Shown here piece after piece: positions 1 through 7,847 of a DNA stretch of 12,344 bases. The notes under the pieces are model-generated. The model was not told the DNA's origin, made no database searches, and saw nothing but the letters and a program-made list of their open reading frames with translations. This stretch comes from an uncultured Eubacterium sp. GTDB lineage: Bacteria; Bacillota; Clostridia; Lachnospirales; Lachnospiraceae. The stretch spans positions 1-12,344 of the forward strand of contig CAJTZN010000068.1 in the NCBI GenBank assembly GCA_910584065.1. The letters run 5' to 3'. The first letter of the stretch is position 1; each line of letters opens with the position of its first letter. Both the position numbers and the translations under genes were made by a program.

Positions 1-111
1 TGCCGGGTCCAGATAGTCTTTATATGAGAACCAATAATTATTTGTATAGTTGCTGTTCATTTTATCCGTTTTCAGCAACGCTAAAATAGAATCTTTTTGT
101 AGATTATTCAT
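1..111 (-). CDS. Start of an unidentified gene, cut by the left window edge
   Basis: An ATG at 111 (read leftward) opens a frame that stays open for 37 codons to the window edge; it begins MNNLQKDSILALLKTD and continues with NYTNNYWFSYKDYLDP. An AAGGAG ribosome binding site lies 7 nt before this ATG, which is strong support that it is a real start. A second in-frame ATG at 150 lies 13 codons upstream but has no comparable site. The gene begins 40 nt after the stop of the kinase gene, in the same direction and with no visible terminator, so it is probably the sixth gene of the operon. I do not recognise the product from this short N-terminus, which is hydrophilic with no signal peptide or membrane segment. 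Confidence 0.6.
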   Translation of the reverse strand, partial: MNNLQKDSILALLKTDKMNSNYTNNYWFSYKDYLDPA

Positions 112-151
112 GTTGCCGCTCCTTAAAGATAATAGATTATCACGTTCCATA

Positions 152-1156
152 CTATTCACAACCTATCACCTTCTTTATTTGACCTGCATTTTTCTGAAAA
201 GAATATAATTCTCTTATCGTACCTATAACCTGCTCTTCCCCGGAACCCATTTCATCCTGGTCCGATCCTTCGATTCCCAGCGCTCTTTTTACATTATACG
301 AAAGCCATCCCAGCATTCCCATATAACTTCCGCTAAACACCGCATTCCAATCAACACCTGCCATGTCCGCATATTTGCTGTACGCACCTGCTAATACCGC
401 GATCTTTTTCTCATCCAGCGCCCCGTTTCCATCACCACACCAGTAATTGATCACTTCCAATAACTCCTGAAATGGATTTACATATCCCGCAGATTCCCAA
501 TCGATTACATACGGTTTGTATTCATCCCACATAACATTTTTAGGATCCAGGTCACGATGGCTTATCACTTGGTTCCCCGACAGATATACATGGGAACGAC
601 ACGCTTCCTTATTCCAGTTTTTAATGTCAGAAACTGCCTTTTTATATTCCATCGTCCATTGTTTCTCATCCGGCAAACTACGAAAACGTTGTAAATAATA
701 TTCCCATTCAAACATTTCAAATGGATCCTCTTCCGGTAACACCCCTTCAAACTGCCGTTTACTATAATGTATTTTCCCCAGGATCTCCCCCATCACCCTG
801 CAATGTTCAAATGTAATATCCTGTCCAAAGACGGAAACTGCGTTGATCCACGGAAACACCAGATAATATTCCATATCCAGACATTGAATCTGTTTGCCTT
901 CAAACGTAATGGCACTTACGAGCGGAATTTCTGCTTCAAATGCCTTCGCTATTTTTTCTGAATTTTTGAAATTTGTAAGCGCTTCAGGGCGTTTCATGAT
1001 TTCAGGATTTAATCGCTTAACCGCATATTCACCAGCCATTGTTTTTACATGATACATGTTATGCAGCAGACCGCCGTGAACCCGGACCGGCTCTTCTAAA
1101 ATTTGTCCCAGCCCCAGTTTTCTTGTCAAATGTTCTATAACCTGATATTTTTTCAT
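152..1156 (-). CDS. Aminoglycoside-phosphotransferase (APH)-fold kinase, coupled to jetD
   Basis: The 334-residue protein has the APH / choline-kinase / CotS fold pattern. An ATP-binding lysine is seen at K47 (EYAVKRLN). The catalytic loop HRDLDPKN gives H200, D202 and N207, and the metal-binding aspartate is D219 in VIDWESAG. All key residues are present, so it should be an active small-molecule kinase; the substrate (antibiotic, choline-like compound, sugar or other) cannot be read from sequence. It appears cytosolic, with no signal peptide. The ATG overlaps the jetD stop as ATGA, and the G-rich run in the jetD tail (9 nt before the ATG) is the only Shine-Dalgarno-like element, so translation is probably coupled to jetD. 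GC is about 40-45% by eye, clearly below jetD, which suggests a different origin. The family call is firm. A role in the Wadjet system is inference from the coupling alone. Confidence 0.88.
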   Translation of the reverse strand: MKKYQVIEHLTRKLGLGQILEEPVRVHGGLLHNMYHVKTMAGEYAVKRLNPEIMKRPEALTNFKNSEKIAKAFEAEIPLVSAITFEGKQIQCLDMEYYLVFPWINAVSVFGQDITFEHCRVMGEILGKIHYSKRQFEGVLPEEDPFEMFEWEYYLQRFRSLPDEKQWTMEYKKAVSDIKNWNKEACRSHVYLSGNQVISHRDLDPKNVMWDEYKPYVIDWESAGYVNPFQELLEVINYWCGDGNGALDEKKIAVLAGAYSKYADMAGVDWNAVFSGSYMGMLGWLSYNVKRALGIEGSDQDEMGSGEEQVIGTIRELYSFQKNAGQIKKVIGCE

Positions 1157-2592
1157 AAAGTATGGCCCCCCCTAAAATCCTCAAATACACCGACAGCATC
1201 CTTTACTCGCCCGGCCTCTGCATCATCAATGCCTGCCTGTATCGCTGCATGGATTTCTGAGGCCAACATATGATCCGCATCAAAAGACTTTTCAGACCCA
1301 CATCTTTCTTCTACCACATAAGCCCCCAGCATATTCTCCTGATAAGCTGCCCTTCTATATTCCCACATGCACTGGCGGATCTCCTGCAAGCCCGGACAGT
1401 CAATGCGATCCAGTTTCCTCAGCCTCGCATCATCCAATCCCTGCTCCGAGACGGCCTGCTCATAAAACTCCCTTTTATAATTCCAGAAAACAAGCCGCTC
1501 CCCATACCGCTCTTTCAACCCCTGCGCGATCTGCAGTCCTTCCGGATCAAAGTCCCCCGCGTAATAAAACTGCGTATCGGAGGGAAACAGATCCATCGTC
1601 GCATACCCCGCAAGCGTCAGGCGCCCGCTCGTGCAGAGAAACGTATGCCCTGGATATTTTTCGATCAAATAGGAAAACACCGCCGGATTTTCGAGGACAT
1701 AGATCCGGGACAAATGATCCGGCGAGGGCTCCAACCGCGAAAGTCCGCCCAGCGTGTGCAGCGTCAGCACAAACGCCTGCCCCTCCTCATAAAATCCCCG
1801 GATCCCCTGATGTACGCCCCCCTCCTTTTTCCGTCCCGTCACGCCATAGGCAAGGCATGTATTCGACAGTTCATCGCGCAAAATCCCCATCTGATACAGC
1901 ACGGACTCCTTTTGCTCGATCCCCGACAGCCGTCCGTCGGCCTCCCCGAAACGATATTTCCCAAACTGTAAAAGAAGGCTGCCGGCTGAAGTCCCCTCGT
2001 CAAAAGAATGCGGATTACCTGTGATCCCGGAGGCAAAAACCGGAAGAAACTGCCTTTGTCCACGATCGGCCGGCAAACGCTCCGCCGCATGGATCACGCC
2101 AGTCAAAAGCTTCCGCGCCTCTTCCCGATCCGACTTATACTGCTTTAGGACCAGCCGGTACCCCGGCCCCTGTTCCCGCAAAAGACCGGACAGCCATTCC
2201 CGCACATCCTCTTTCCCGCATTGTGACAGACAGTCCTCCCAGAACGCATCCCGTTCCTCCTTCTGTCTCGTACGCTCTTCCTTCTTCACGACAAGAGGCT
2301 TCTGTTCGTACGCTGTCAGGATTTCTTCCCATGTGCATGCGCCGAAGCGGCTCTTTGACAGCGCCCGTTTCAACAGGGAAAAGGAGAGATGGACGGTCGG
2401 TTCCGAACCGAGATCCGCCCCGGCAAAGCCCGAGAGGACGCCGCGCTCTTCCTCCGTCAGACCGGACAGGACAAACGAACCTCCCAGATGTCCGAGACTG
2501 GCATACTTTTCCCTCATGGACGCAAACAGACGGCCATATACGTTATATTTGCGGAAATACGAAATTGCCTGCTCTAACTCGTTCTTTTCCAT
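1153..2592 (-). CDS. jetD: Wadjet JetD: Toprim-like nuclease subunit (DUF2399 / TIGR02679 type)
   Basis: The 479-residue protein carries a Toprim-like core in its C-terminal half. The conserved glutamate is E301 in YVLENPAVF, the CTSGRLTLAG segment follows at 320-329, and the DxD motif is D347 and D349 in YAGDFDPEG. A QEN segment near 418-420 also matches the DUF2399 pattern. In type I Wadjet, JetD is the nuclease that cuts circular plasmid DNA once the SMC complex has acted; I infer the same role here. The N-terminal 290 residues would be the DNA- and complex-binding part. The gene begins 9 nt after the jetC stop, in the same reading frame as jetC, with a GGAG only 2 nt before the ATG, so translation probably depends on ribosomes finishing jetC. 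Its last codons hold a run of seven G (see separate entry). At 479 residues it seems somewhat longer than the family members I remember. Confidence 0.88.
   Translation of the reverse strand: MEKNELEQAISYFRKYNVYGRLFASMREKYASLGHLGGSFVLSGLTEEERGVLSGFAGADLGSEPTVHLSFSLLKRALSKSRFGACTWEEILTAYEQKPLVVKKEERTRQKEERDAFWEDCLSQCGKEDVREWLSGLLREQGPGYRLVLKQYKSDREEARKLLTGVIHAAERLPADRGQRQFLPVFASGITGNPHSFDEGTSAGSLLLQFGKYRFGEADGRLSGIEQKESVLYQMGILRDELSNTCLAYGVTGRKKEGGVHQGIRGFYEEGQAFVLTLHTLGGLSRLEPSPDHLSRIYVLENPAVFSYLIEKYPGHTFLCTSGRLTLAGYATMDLFPSDTQFYYAGDFDPEGLQIAQGLKERYGERLVFWNYKREFYEQAVSEQGLDDARLRKLDRIDCPGLQEIRQCMWEYRRAAYQENMLGAYVVEERCGSEKSFDADHMLASEIHAAIQAGIDDAEAGRVKDAVGVFEDFRGGHTL
1166..1172 (-). other. G7 run: possible -1 frameshift or slippage site joining jetD to the kinase
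   Basis: Read leftward, the jetD codons R474-G475-G476 are AGG GGG GGC. This puts G|GGG|GGC in the phase of an X XXY YYZ -1 slippery heptamer. After a -1 slip, or after insertion of one G, reading continues CCA TAC TTT ATG into the kinase frame with no intervening stop, giving a JetD-kinase fusion (476 + 3 + 334 residues). Loss of one G would not give this fusion. The run may simply be the Shine-Dalgarno-like element of the kinase. I saw no obvious stimulating hairpin, but I did not fold the region. Confidence 0.4.
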
Positions 2593-2601
2593 TGCTCCAC
2601 A

Positions 2602-5600
2602 TCAGACTAACGTCTTCACCTTTCCATTCCATATATATTTCATCACCGTGACATACTTTGCGTTCAGAGGCCGGATCAGATGGAAAATGGCGAGACCGGG
2701 CACGGTTTCATAATCCCCCCAGAGCACCTGCGAATTGATGATAAAATTCAGCTCCAGCTGGATCATCAGCCGGAACATATCCTTGATGTTCATTTCATCC
2801 ACACCGGCAAATGCCTCGTCGAGCGAAATGATGCGCGGCGCATCGTCATTCGCCCCCTGATATTTGGCAACCACCGCGGAAAAGAGGGGAACGTACATGG
2901 ACATCGCTTTCTCGCCTCCGCTGAACGTAAAAAACATCCGGTCTGTCATTACCTTTTTCTTCTCCCCCGCCTTCTGGAAGTACAGCTGGAATTCAAACCA
3001 TTTCCGATAATCCAGTATTTCCTTCATGATCATGTGGAACGACTGCAGGTTGTACTCTTCCTGGGAACGCTTTCTGGCTTCCTGGATACAGGAGCGGAAA
3101 TGGCCCGAGATCTTATCAATATCCTCCTGCCTCATGATCTCCGCATCGGTCCGCAGCAGTTCGACCAATTCTCCCGTATCGAGCTGCCCTTCCTGCTCTG
3201 CCGTCTTCGGCTTCCATTTCAGGCTCAGCGTCAGTCCGCTCGAAGTCTCCATCGATTCCATCATGCGGTTCATCTGATCGACCCAGCGGTTACTTTCCTG
3301 GATCTTGATGCGGATCTTTTTACTGATCGTATTGGACAGGATATCCTCAAACAGTTCCCTGTCCTTCTCGCTCAGGATATTGCTCAATTCCTCGACATCC
3401 GCACGCAGCTTCGAGGCCAGCTTCAAAAACGGGATCTCCACGCCCCGGTATTTCGCCCGGATATCGATGCGCGTCACTTTATCCTCCGGCAGGTCTGTCT
3501 GGATGTACTCCGCAAACATATTGTTTTGTATGATCAACTGGTACTCCGTCAGGATCCCCCTCTTCTCATGATAAACCGCCTGCAGATCTTCAAATAGGGC
3601 AAACCGGGTCTTCGTACCGAGCTGGCCGTCCAGCATCGCCTGCACCTGGCATGCCATATCATACATATCCTCATTAGGAACGAAATCTAACTCCACATAA
3701 CCGAGCTTATATTCCTCCGAGAAGACAAGCTTCCACTGTTTTCGTACCGCGTCAGAGCGCAGCAGCGCATTGACCGCCTTCTCCATCTGCGCCGCTCCGT
3801 TTTTGATCTCCGTTTCCAGTTCCCCCCGCCTCTGGCTGGCTTCCTCCTTTTCCTTCGGAATGCCGTCCCGGGTGCTGAGGCGTTTGGCACAATGATCCAA
3901 ACGCTCCCTTATTTCTTCATAATTGGTGAGTTTCATCTGCTCTCTCACCGAATGCAGGCTCGCCCTGCATTTATCCAGCTGCCAGTGCAGGCGGTTCTGT
4001 TCGCTCATCAGATCGTCCAGATCCAAAGACAGGCTTTGGATCTGATCCTGCCTGTCGCGCATGAGGATCCGCGTCGTCACGTACTGGCCGTGTTTTTCCT
4101 TGACCGCTCCGAACTGCTGCCCATACTCTTCCACCCTGTCCTGTTCTTCCTCATACGCCGACAGACGCTCCGGAAGTCCCGTCTTTCCGCAGATTTCCTG
4201 CACCTGGATCTGGATTTCCTTTAATTTCTGTTCCCACTCCAGCAGAACCTCCCGCTGCCGCCGCACGTCTTCTTCTGCCTGTTCCAGTAAATGCCTGGCT
4301 CCCTCGGCCCCTTTTAGCGCCTCCCTCAGATCGGCGACAGCCGGAAACGCGTCAAACTCCTTTTGCAGCTGTTCCAGCTTCCGCTCTGTCTCCCGGATCT
4401 CACCCATCACGCAGTCGATCTCCTGCTCCACCGCCCGCTTCTCCTGACAGAGCACGTCGATACATGCCAGACGATGCCGTTCCCTGGCCGTCGTCCCGAC
4501 AAATTTGGCCTCATACTCCGAAGAAACCGTTCCCTCTACGATACCGATACGGTAGCGGCCCTTTTCATCGATCCATGTAGACGAATCCCCATTTATGCCA
4601 TATCCGATACCGGATAACAGGTTCTGGATCTGCATCGTGAGCACGATGTCGTGTTCCGCATGTTCCGCCTGAAATAACTCCATGAGATTTGACTGCAAAT
4701 GTCTGGCGTCCGTAAACAGATAACGGTCACACACCGTCTCGTCCATCGCCAGGATCCGCTCCCTGTCATCCGGACTGACGACGAGCGCATCTAAAATGCC
4801 CATCTCAAACAGCGCCGCCTCCAGACGACTGCTCTGCTCCGCCGTCAGCCCGTCGGCAAAATCGATCGTCTTGTAAAACGGCAGCGCGGGTATCCCCTGT
4901 TCCTGCAGTTGTTTCCGGTTCCTTACGACCGCCTCCGGGCGTTCCGGCTCTACTTCTTCCGCCTGTTCGAGTTCCCGGATCTCCTGCGAGAGCCTGTCAT
5001 GTTCCTCTTCCAGCCGTCTTCTCTCCCGGTCAGATTCGCTTTTCTGATCCGCCAGTCCATTCCGGATCTCCTGCCGTTTCTGATCCGCCAGCCCCCGGAT
5101 CTCCGAATAATCATCCTCATACCCGAACGCCTCGACCCGCCGGTCCATCTGCTGCAGCGCGGAAGGATCCAGCTTTAGCTGCTCGTTCTGTTCCGACCAC
5201 ACATGGATGGCCTCGACCAGCTCGCCCTTCTGCTCCCGGACCAGTCCCTCATACTGCTGCCATTCCTTTTCCCGGCTCTCCCTCGCGTCTTTGCGCCGGT
5301 CCATCTCCTGCAGCGCGTCCCCGTATTTCTTTTTCGTATCGTCCTCCTTCTCCAGTACGCGGATCCCTTCCCTGATCCGTTTGCCATACTCCCTAAGCAG
5401 TCCCGCCTGATAGTCAAAATCGTAAGATTCCTCCCGGTTCTCCTGCAGTTCCCGCACCATGAACTGCCATTCCGAAAATGCGCTCTCCTCCATCGTTGCC
5501 GCAATCTCTTCGAAACACTGGCCGATCTCATACCACAGATTTTCCGACCGCTCCGTGTGCTCCTGCAGCTGGATCTCCTTCTCCCTCAGGTCGCCCTTTT

Positions 5601-6684
5601 TGCTCTCCAGTTTCTCTTCCTTCTCCTGTAACAGCTGCCTCTTCTCGGCCTCCTCGGCGACGAGTTCCTGCTCCTGTTCTTTCAGCTTTGCCGCGTCACT
5701 GTCCTTTAGGCTGCGGTATTCGTCTTCCACAACCCGCTGCTCATTTTCCAGCGCCGCGTACCGTTCCTTCACCTGTGCCAGCTCCTGCTCCCTGTTTTTC
5801 TGGCGTTCCTCCAGCGCGGCCGTTTCCTTCTCATCTTTTTTATATGCCTGTTCCGCCCCGATATAATGCCCTGCCTTTTCGAGCAGGACCGCCCGGTTGT
5901 ACTTGTCGTATACCGTCCGGATGTCTTTCGCGGCCTTCGCGCAGTCGGACAGCGTTCGCAGGTTCGTTTCTATGCTGTCCATATTTTCGATTGCCTCGGA
6001 CATCGGGCGCAGATCGTCCTCCGACAATGTCTGCAGCGACTTACTTAAAATCTCATTGATAACGGACGGTTTAAAATCTTTTGACAGCTTCGGCGTCCTC
6101 AGCTGTATGAGCAGCGACAGGAGTTCCCTGTACTCATCCACGGTCTCAAACCCGAACAGCAGCCGGTTCACGCACGCCTCATACTCTCCCTGCGCGTCCA
6201 TCACCTCTCCGCCGGTTCCGATGCGGTTTTTCAGCTCGGTCTTCGTAAGCACGAGTTTCTCCTTCCCCTCTTTGTAGAGAAGGAAATCCCGCCCCACCCT
6301 CCGGCCGTCATGGATATAAAAATACCAGGTGTCCAGTTTTTTCCCCTTTCTCGCGCGTATCCCCATACCGAACGTCAGATACGTCTCAGACGCCTCCCGC
6401 CGAAATTCCATATAGAGATAACCGGTCCTCTCGTCCCTCGTATCCTCTTCCTCCAACAGGTAATTATCCATTTTACGGGCGCGGGAACCAAACGGATCCA
6501 GCCGCTCGGGGCGCATATTCCCATCTAACAAAAGCGGGATAAAACTCTGCATCGTCACCGACTTTCCCGACCCGTTCGCCCCGCGCAAAAGCATCCGCCC
6601 GTCCAGAAATTCATACTCCTGATCCCCGTAATACCAAAAATCGACCAAACCGATGCGGCTGGCCATCCAACGACTATTGTTCAC
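2602..6684 (-). CDS. jetC: Wadjet JetC: SMC-like ATPase with long coiled coils (TIGR02680 type)
   Basis: From the chosen GTG start the protein has 1360 residues. The Walker A motif is GANGSGKS at 35-42, next to RMLLRG. The ABC signature SGGEK begins at 1255. Walker B is RIISLDEAF with D1289 and E1290, and the D-loop follows as AGVDE. Between the two ATPase halves lie long charged coiled-coil arms (about 275-580 and 735-1030) and a globular hinge-like region at about 595-735. This is an SMC/Rad50 plan, and both nucleotide-binding halves look intact. In Wadjet the dimer is thought to extrude DNA loops and sense small circles. The frame is open to a GTG at 6708, but that one has no ribosome binding site, whereas the GTG at 6684 has GGAGG 6 nt upstream. 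It overlaps the end of jetB by 11 nt. Confidence 0.93.
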   Translation of the reverse strand: MNNSRWMASRIGLVDFWYYGDQEYEFLDGRMLLRGANGSGKSVTMQSFIPLLLDGNMRPERLDPFGSRARKMDNYLLEEEDTRDERTGYLYMEFRREASETYLTFGMGIRARKGKKLDTWYFYIHDGRRVGRDFLLYKEGKEKLVLTKTELKNRIGTGGEVMDAQGEYEACVNRLLFGFETVDEYRELLSLLIQLRTPKLSKDFKPSVINEILSKSLQTLSEDDLRPMSEAIENMDSIETNLRTLSDCAKAAKDIRTVYDKYNRAVLLEKAGHYIGAEQAYKKDEKETAALEERQKNREQELAQVKERYAALENEQRVVEDEYRSLKDSDAAKLKEQEQELVAEEAEKRQLLQEKEEKLESKKGDLREKEIQLQEHTERSENLWYEIGQCFEEIAATMEESAFSEWQFMVRELQENREESYDFDYQAGLLREYGKRIREGIRVLEKEDDTKKKYGDALQEMDRRKDARESREKEWQQYEGLVREQKGELVEAIHVWSEQNEQLKLDPSALQQMDRRVEAFGYEDDYSEIRGLADQKRQEIRNGLADQKSESDRERRRLEEEHDRLSQEIRELEQAEEVEPERPEAVVRNRKQLQEQGIPALPFYKTIDFADGLTAEQSSRLEAALFEMGILDALVVSPDDRERILAMDETVCDRYLFTDARHLQSNLMELFQAEHAEHDIVLTMQIQNLLSGIGYGINGDSSTWIDEKGRYRIGIVEGTVSSEYEAKFVGTTARERHRLACIDVLCQEKRAVEQEIDCVMGEIRETERKLEQLQKEFDAFPAVADLREALKGAEGARHLLEQAEEDVRRQREVLLEWEQKLKEIQIQVQEICGKTGLPERLSAYEEEQDRVEEYGQQFGAVKEKHGQYVTTRILMRDRQDQIQSLSLDLDDLMSEQNRLHWQLDKCRASLHSVREQMKLTNYEEIRERLDHCAKRLSTRDGIPKEKEEASQRRGELETEIKNGAAQMEKAVNALLRSDAVRKQWKLVFSEEYKLGYVELDFVPNEDMYDMACQVQAMLDGQLGTKTRFALFEDLQAVYHEKRGILTEYQLIIQNNMFAEYIQTDLPEDKVTRIDIRAKYRGVEIPFLKLASKLRADVEELSNILSEKDRELFEDILSNTISKKIRIKIQESNRWVDQMNRMMESMETSSGLTLSLKWKPKTAEQEGQLDTGELVELLRTDAEIMRQEDIDKISGHFRSCIQEARKRSQEEYNLQSFHMIMKEILDYRKWFEFQLYFQKAGEKKKVMTDRMFFTFSGGEKAMSMYVPLFSAVVAKYQGANDDAPRIISLDEAFAGVDEMNIKDMFRLMIQLELNFIINSQVLWGDYETVPGLAIFHLIRPLNAKYVTVMKYIWNGKVKTLV

Positions 6685-7831
6685 GTTTTTCCTCCATTTT
6701 CCCTTCACTATTGTTAAAATCAGCCGGATAACAACCAGCCATCCGGCACAATACGGCGCGGATCCGGATCTGATCCTCCACCTGCTCGACCAGTTCCATC
6801 TGTATCAGATACTTCATGACCTCCTGACAAAATTCCTTTGTCGTCATATCGCGGTATGTTTTGGCAAATCCCGCCTGAAACTCTTTTTTGCAGCGCTCGA
6901 TCACAGAAAGCATCTGCTCCTTTCGCATGTAAATATTGTCGCGCAGATCGGGTTCGAGTTCCCTCCGCTCCACCATGTCCCGGATCAGGCCGCCGCACAG
7001 GAGCGCGATGTCCGAAAGACTTCCCGCATCCGGAAAACATTTTCCCATGCCGCATTCCTCCCCGAGTATTAAAAATGCCTGGTTCTTATAAATCTGCAGT
7101 TCACAGTCCAGATACCCGCCAAAATCCTTTTCGATATTCTTTTTTCCATACGTCCGGATATAGGCAAAATCTTCCTCCGTCTCCTCCGTGCGCTCCATGC
7201 CCATGGACATAAGGAGCCTGCGGTACACCCTCTGCCTGCGGATGATCCCCCTGTCTTCATCCAGACCGAACCAGTCTTCTCCCAGAAAATCCTGCGGCGA
7301 CGTAAATCCGGTAATATCCCTCGTAAAATTCCGCATGAAATAGCGGGAAACGCCGGTGTTCAAATACAGCACGTCCGCCTGGCTGTCATTTTTAAAACTA
7401 TCCTCGCTGCCGTCATACACTTGTAAAATGCCGCACTTCACACAATATTTTAACACTTTCACCAGATAGCGCCGGTTCTGGTAGACAGTCCAGTCCAGGT
7501 CGCTCTGCTTCCACACGCTCTGTATAAATTCGGTAAGCTGAGATAAGATAAACTGCCCGTCGACCTCCTTATCCTCTAAAAACATCAGCGTCAGACAGAA
7601 CATTACATATTCCATCGGCTCGCCAAACTCCATGATGCCCATCCAGTTTTCCGGATGCGCGGGAATCTTTTCCAATTTGATCACATAGGGATTTACGATC
7701 ACATGATAACCGAGTTTTTCACTTAAAAAATTTTGAACGTCACTGATCCCGTCTTTGACCTGATAATACTCGTCCCGGTTTACCGCCTTGACAAACCACC
7801 GGTTTGACAGCAGTTTTTCCAATACATTCAT
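6674..7831 (-). CDS. jetB: Wadjet JetB: KITE-like subunit (DUF2398 / TIGR02678 type)
   Basis: This 385-residue protein matches the DUF2398 pattern. An N-terminal part reads FLSEKLGYHVIVNPYVIKL, then a central part with several helices, then a later VYRRLLMSMG segment. By position and size it is the counterpart of JetB, the winged-helix KITE partner that binds the kleisin and the SMC heads. No catalytic motif, signal peptide or membrane segment is visible. The frame can be extended to an ATG at 7894, but that would overlap jetA by 47 nt and add 21 residues (MGILPCRHLLFV...) unlike the family. The ATG at 7831 has a GGAGAGAGG purine run just upstream and starts 16 nt after the jetA stop, so I chose it. 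Assignment rests on remembered family features and on gene order. Confidence 0.82.
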   Translation of the reverse strand: MNVLEKLLSNRWFVKAVNRDEYYQVKDGISDVQNFLSEKLGYHVIVNPYVIKLEKIPAHPENWMGIMEFGEPMEYVMFCLTLMFLEDKEVDGQFILSQLTEFIQSVWKQSDLDWTVYQNRRYLVKVLKYCVKCGILQVYDGSEDSFKNDSQADVLYLNTGVSRYFMRNFTRDITGFTSPQDFLGEDWFGLDEDRGIIRRQRVYRRLLMSMGMERTEETEEDFAYIRTYGKKNIEKDFGGYLDCELQIYKNQAFLILGEECGMGKCFPDAGSLSDIALLCGGLIRDMVERRELEPDLRDNIYMRKEQMLSVIERCKKEFQAGFAKTYRDMTTKEFCQEVMKYLIQMELVEQVEDQIRIRAVLCRMAGCYPADFNNSEGKMEEKREQ

Positions 7832-7847
7832 TTCCTCTCTCCATAAG

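Noticed and set aside
2680..3597. Long rightward open frame antisense to jetC, and many similar ones up to 6528
   Set aside because: They are mirror frames of a GC-biased coiled-coil gene, lack ribosome binding sites and show no recognisable domains.
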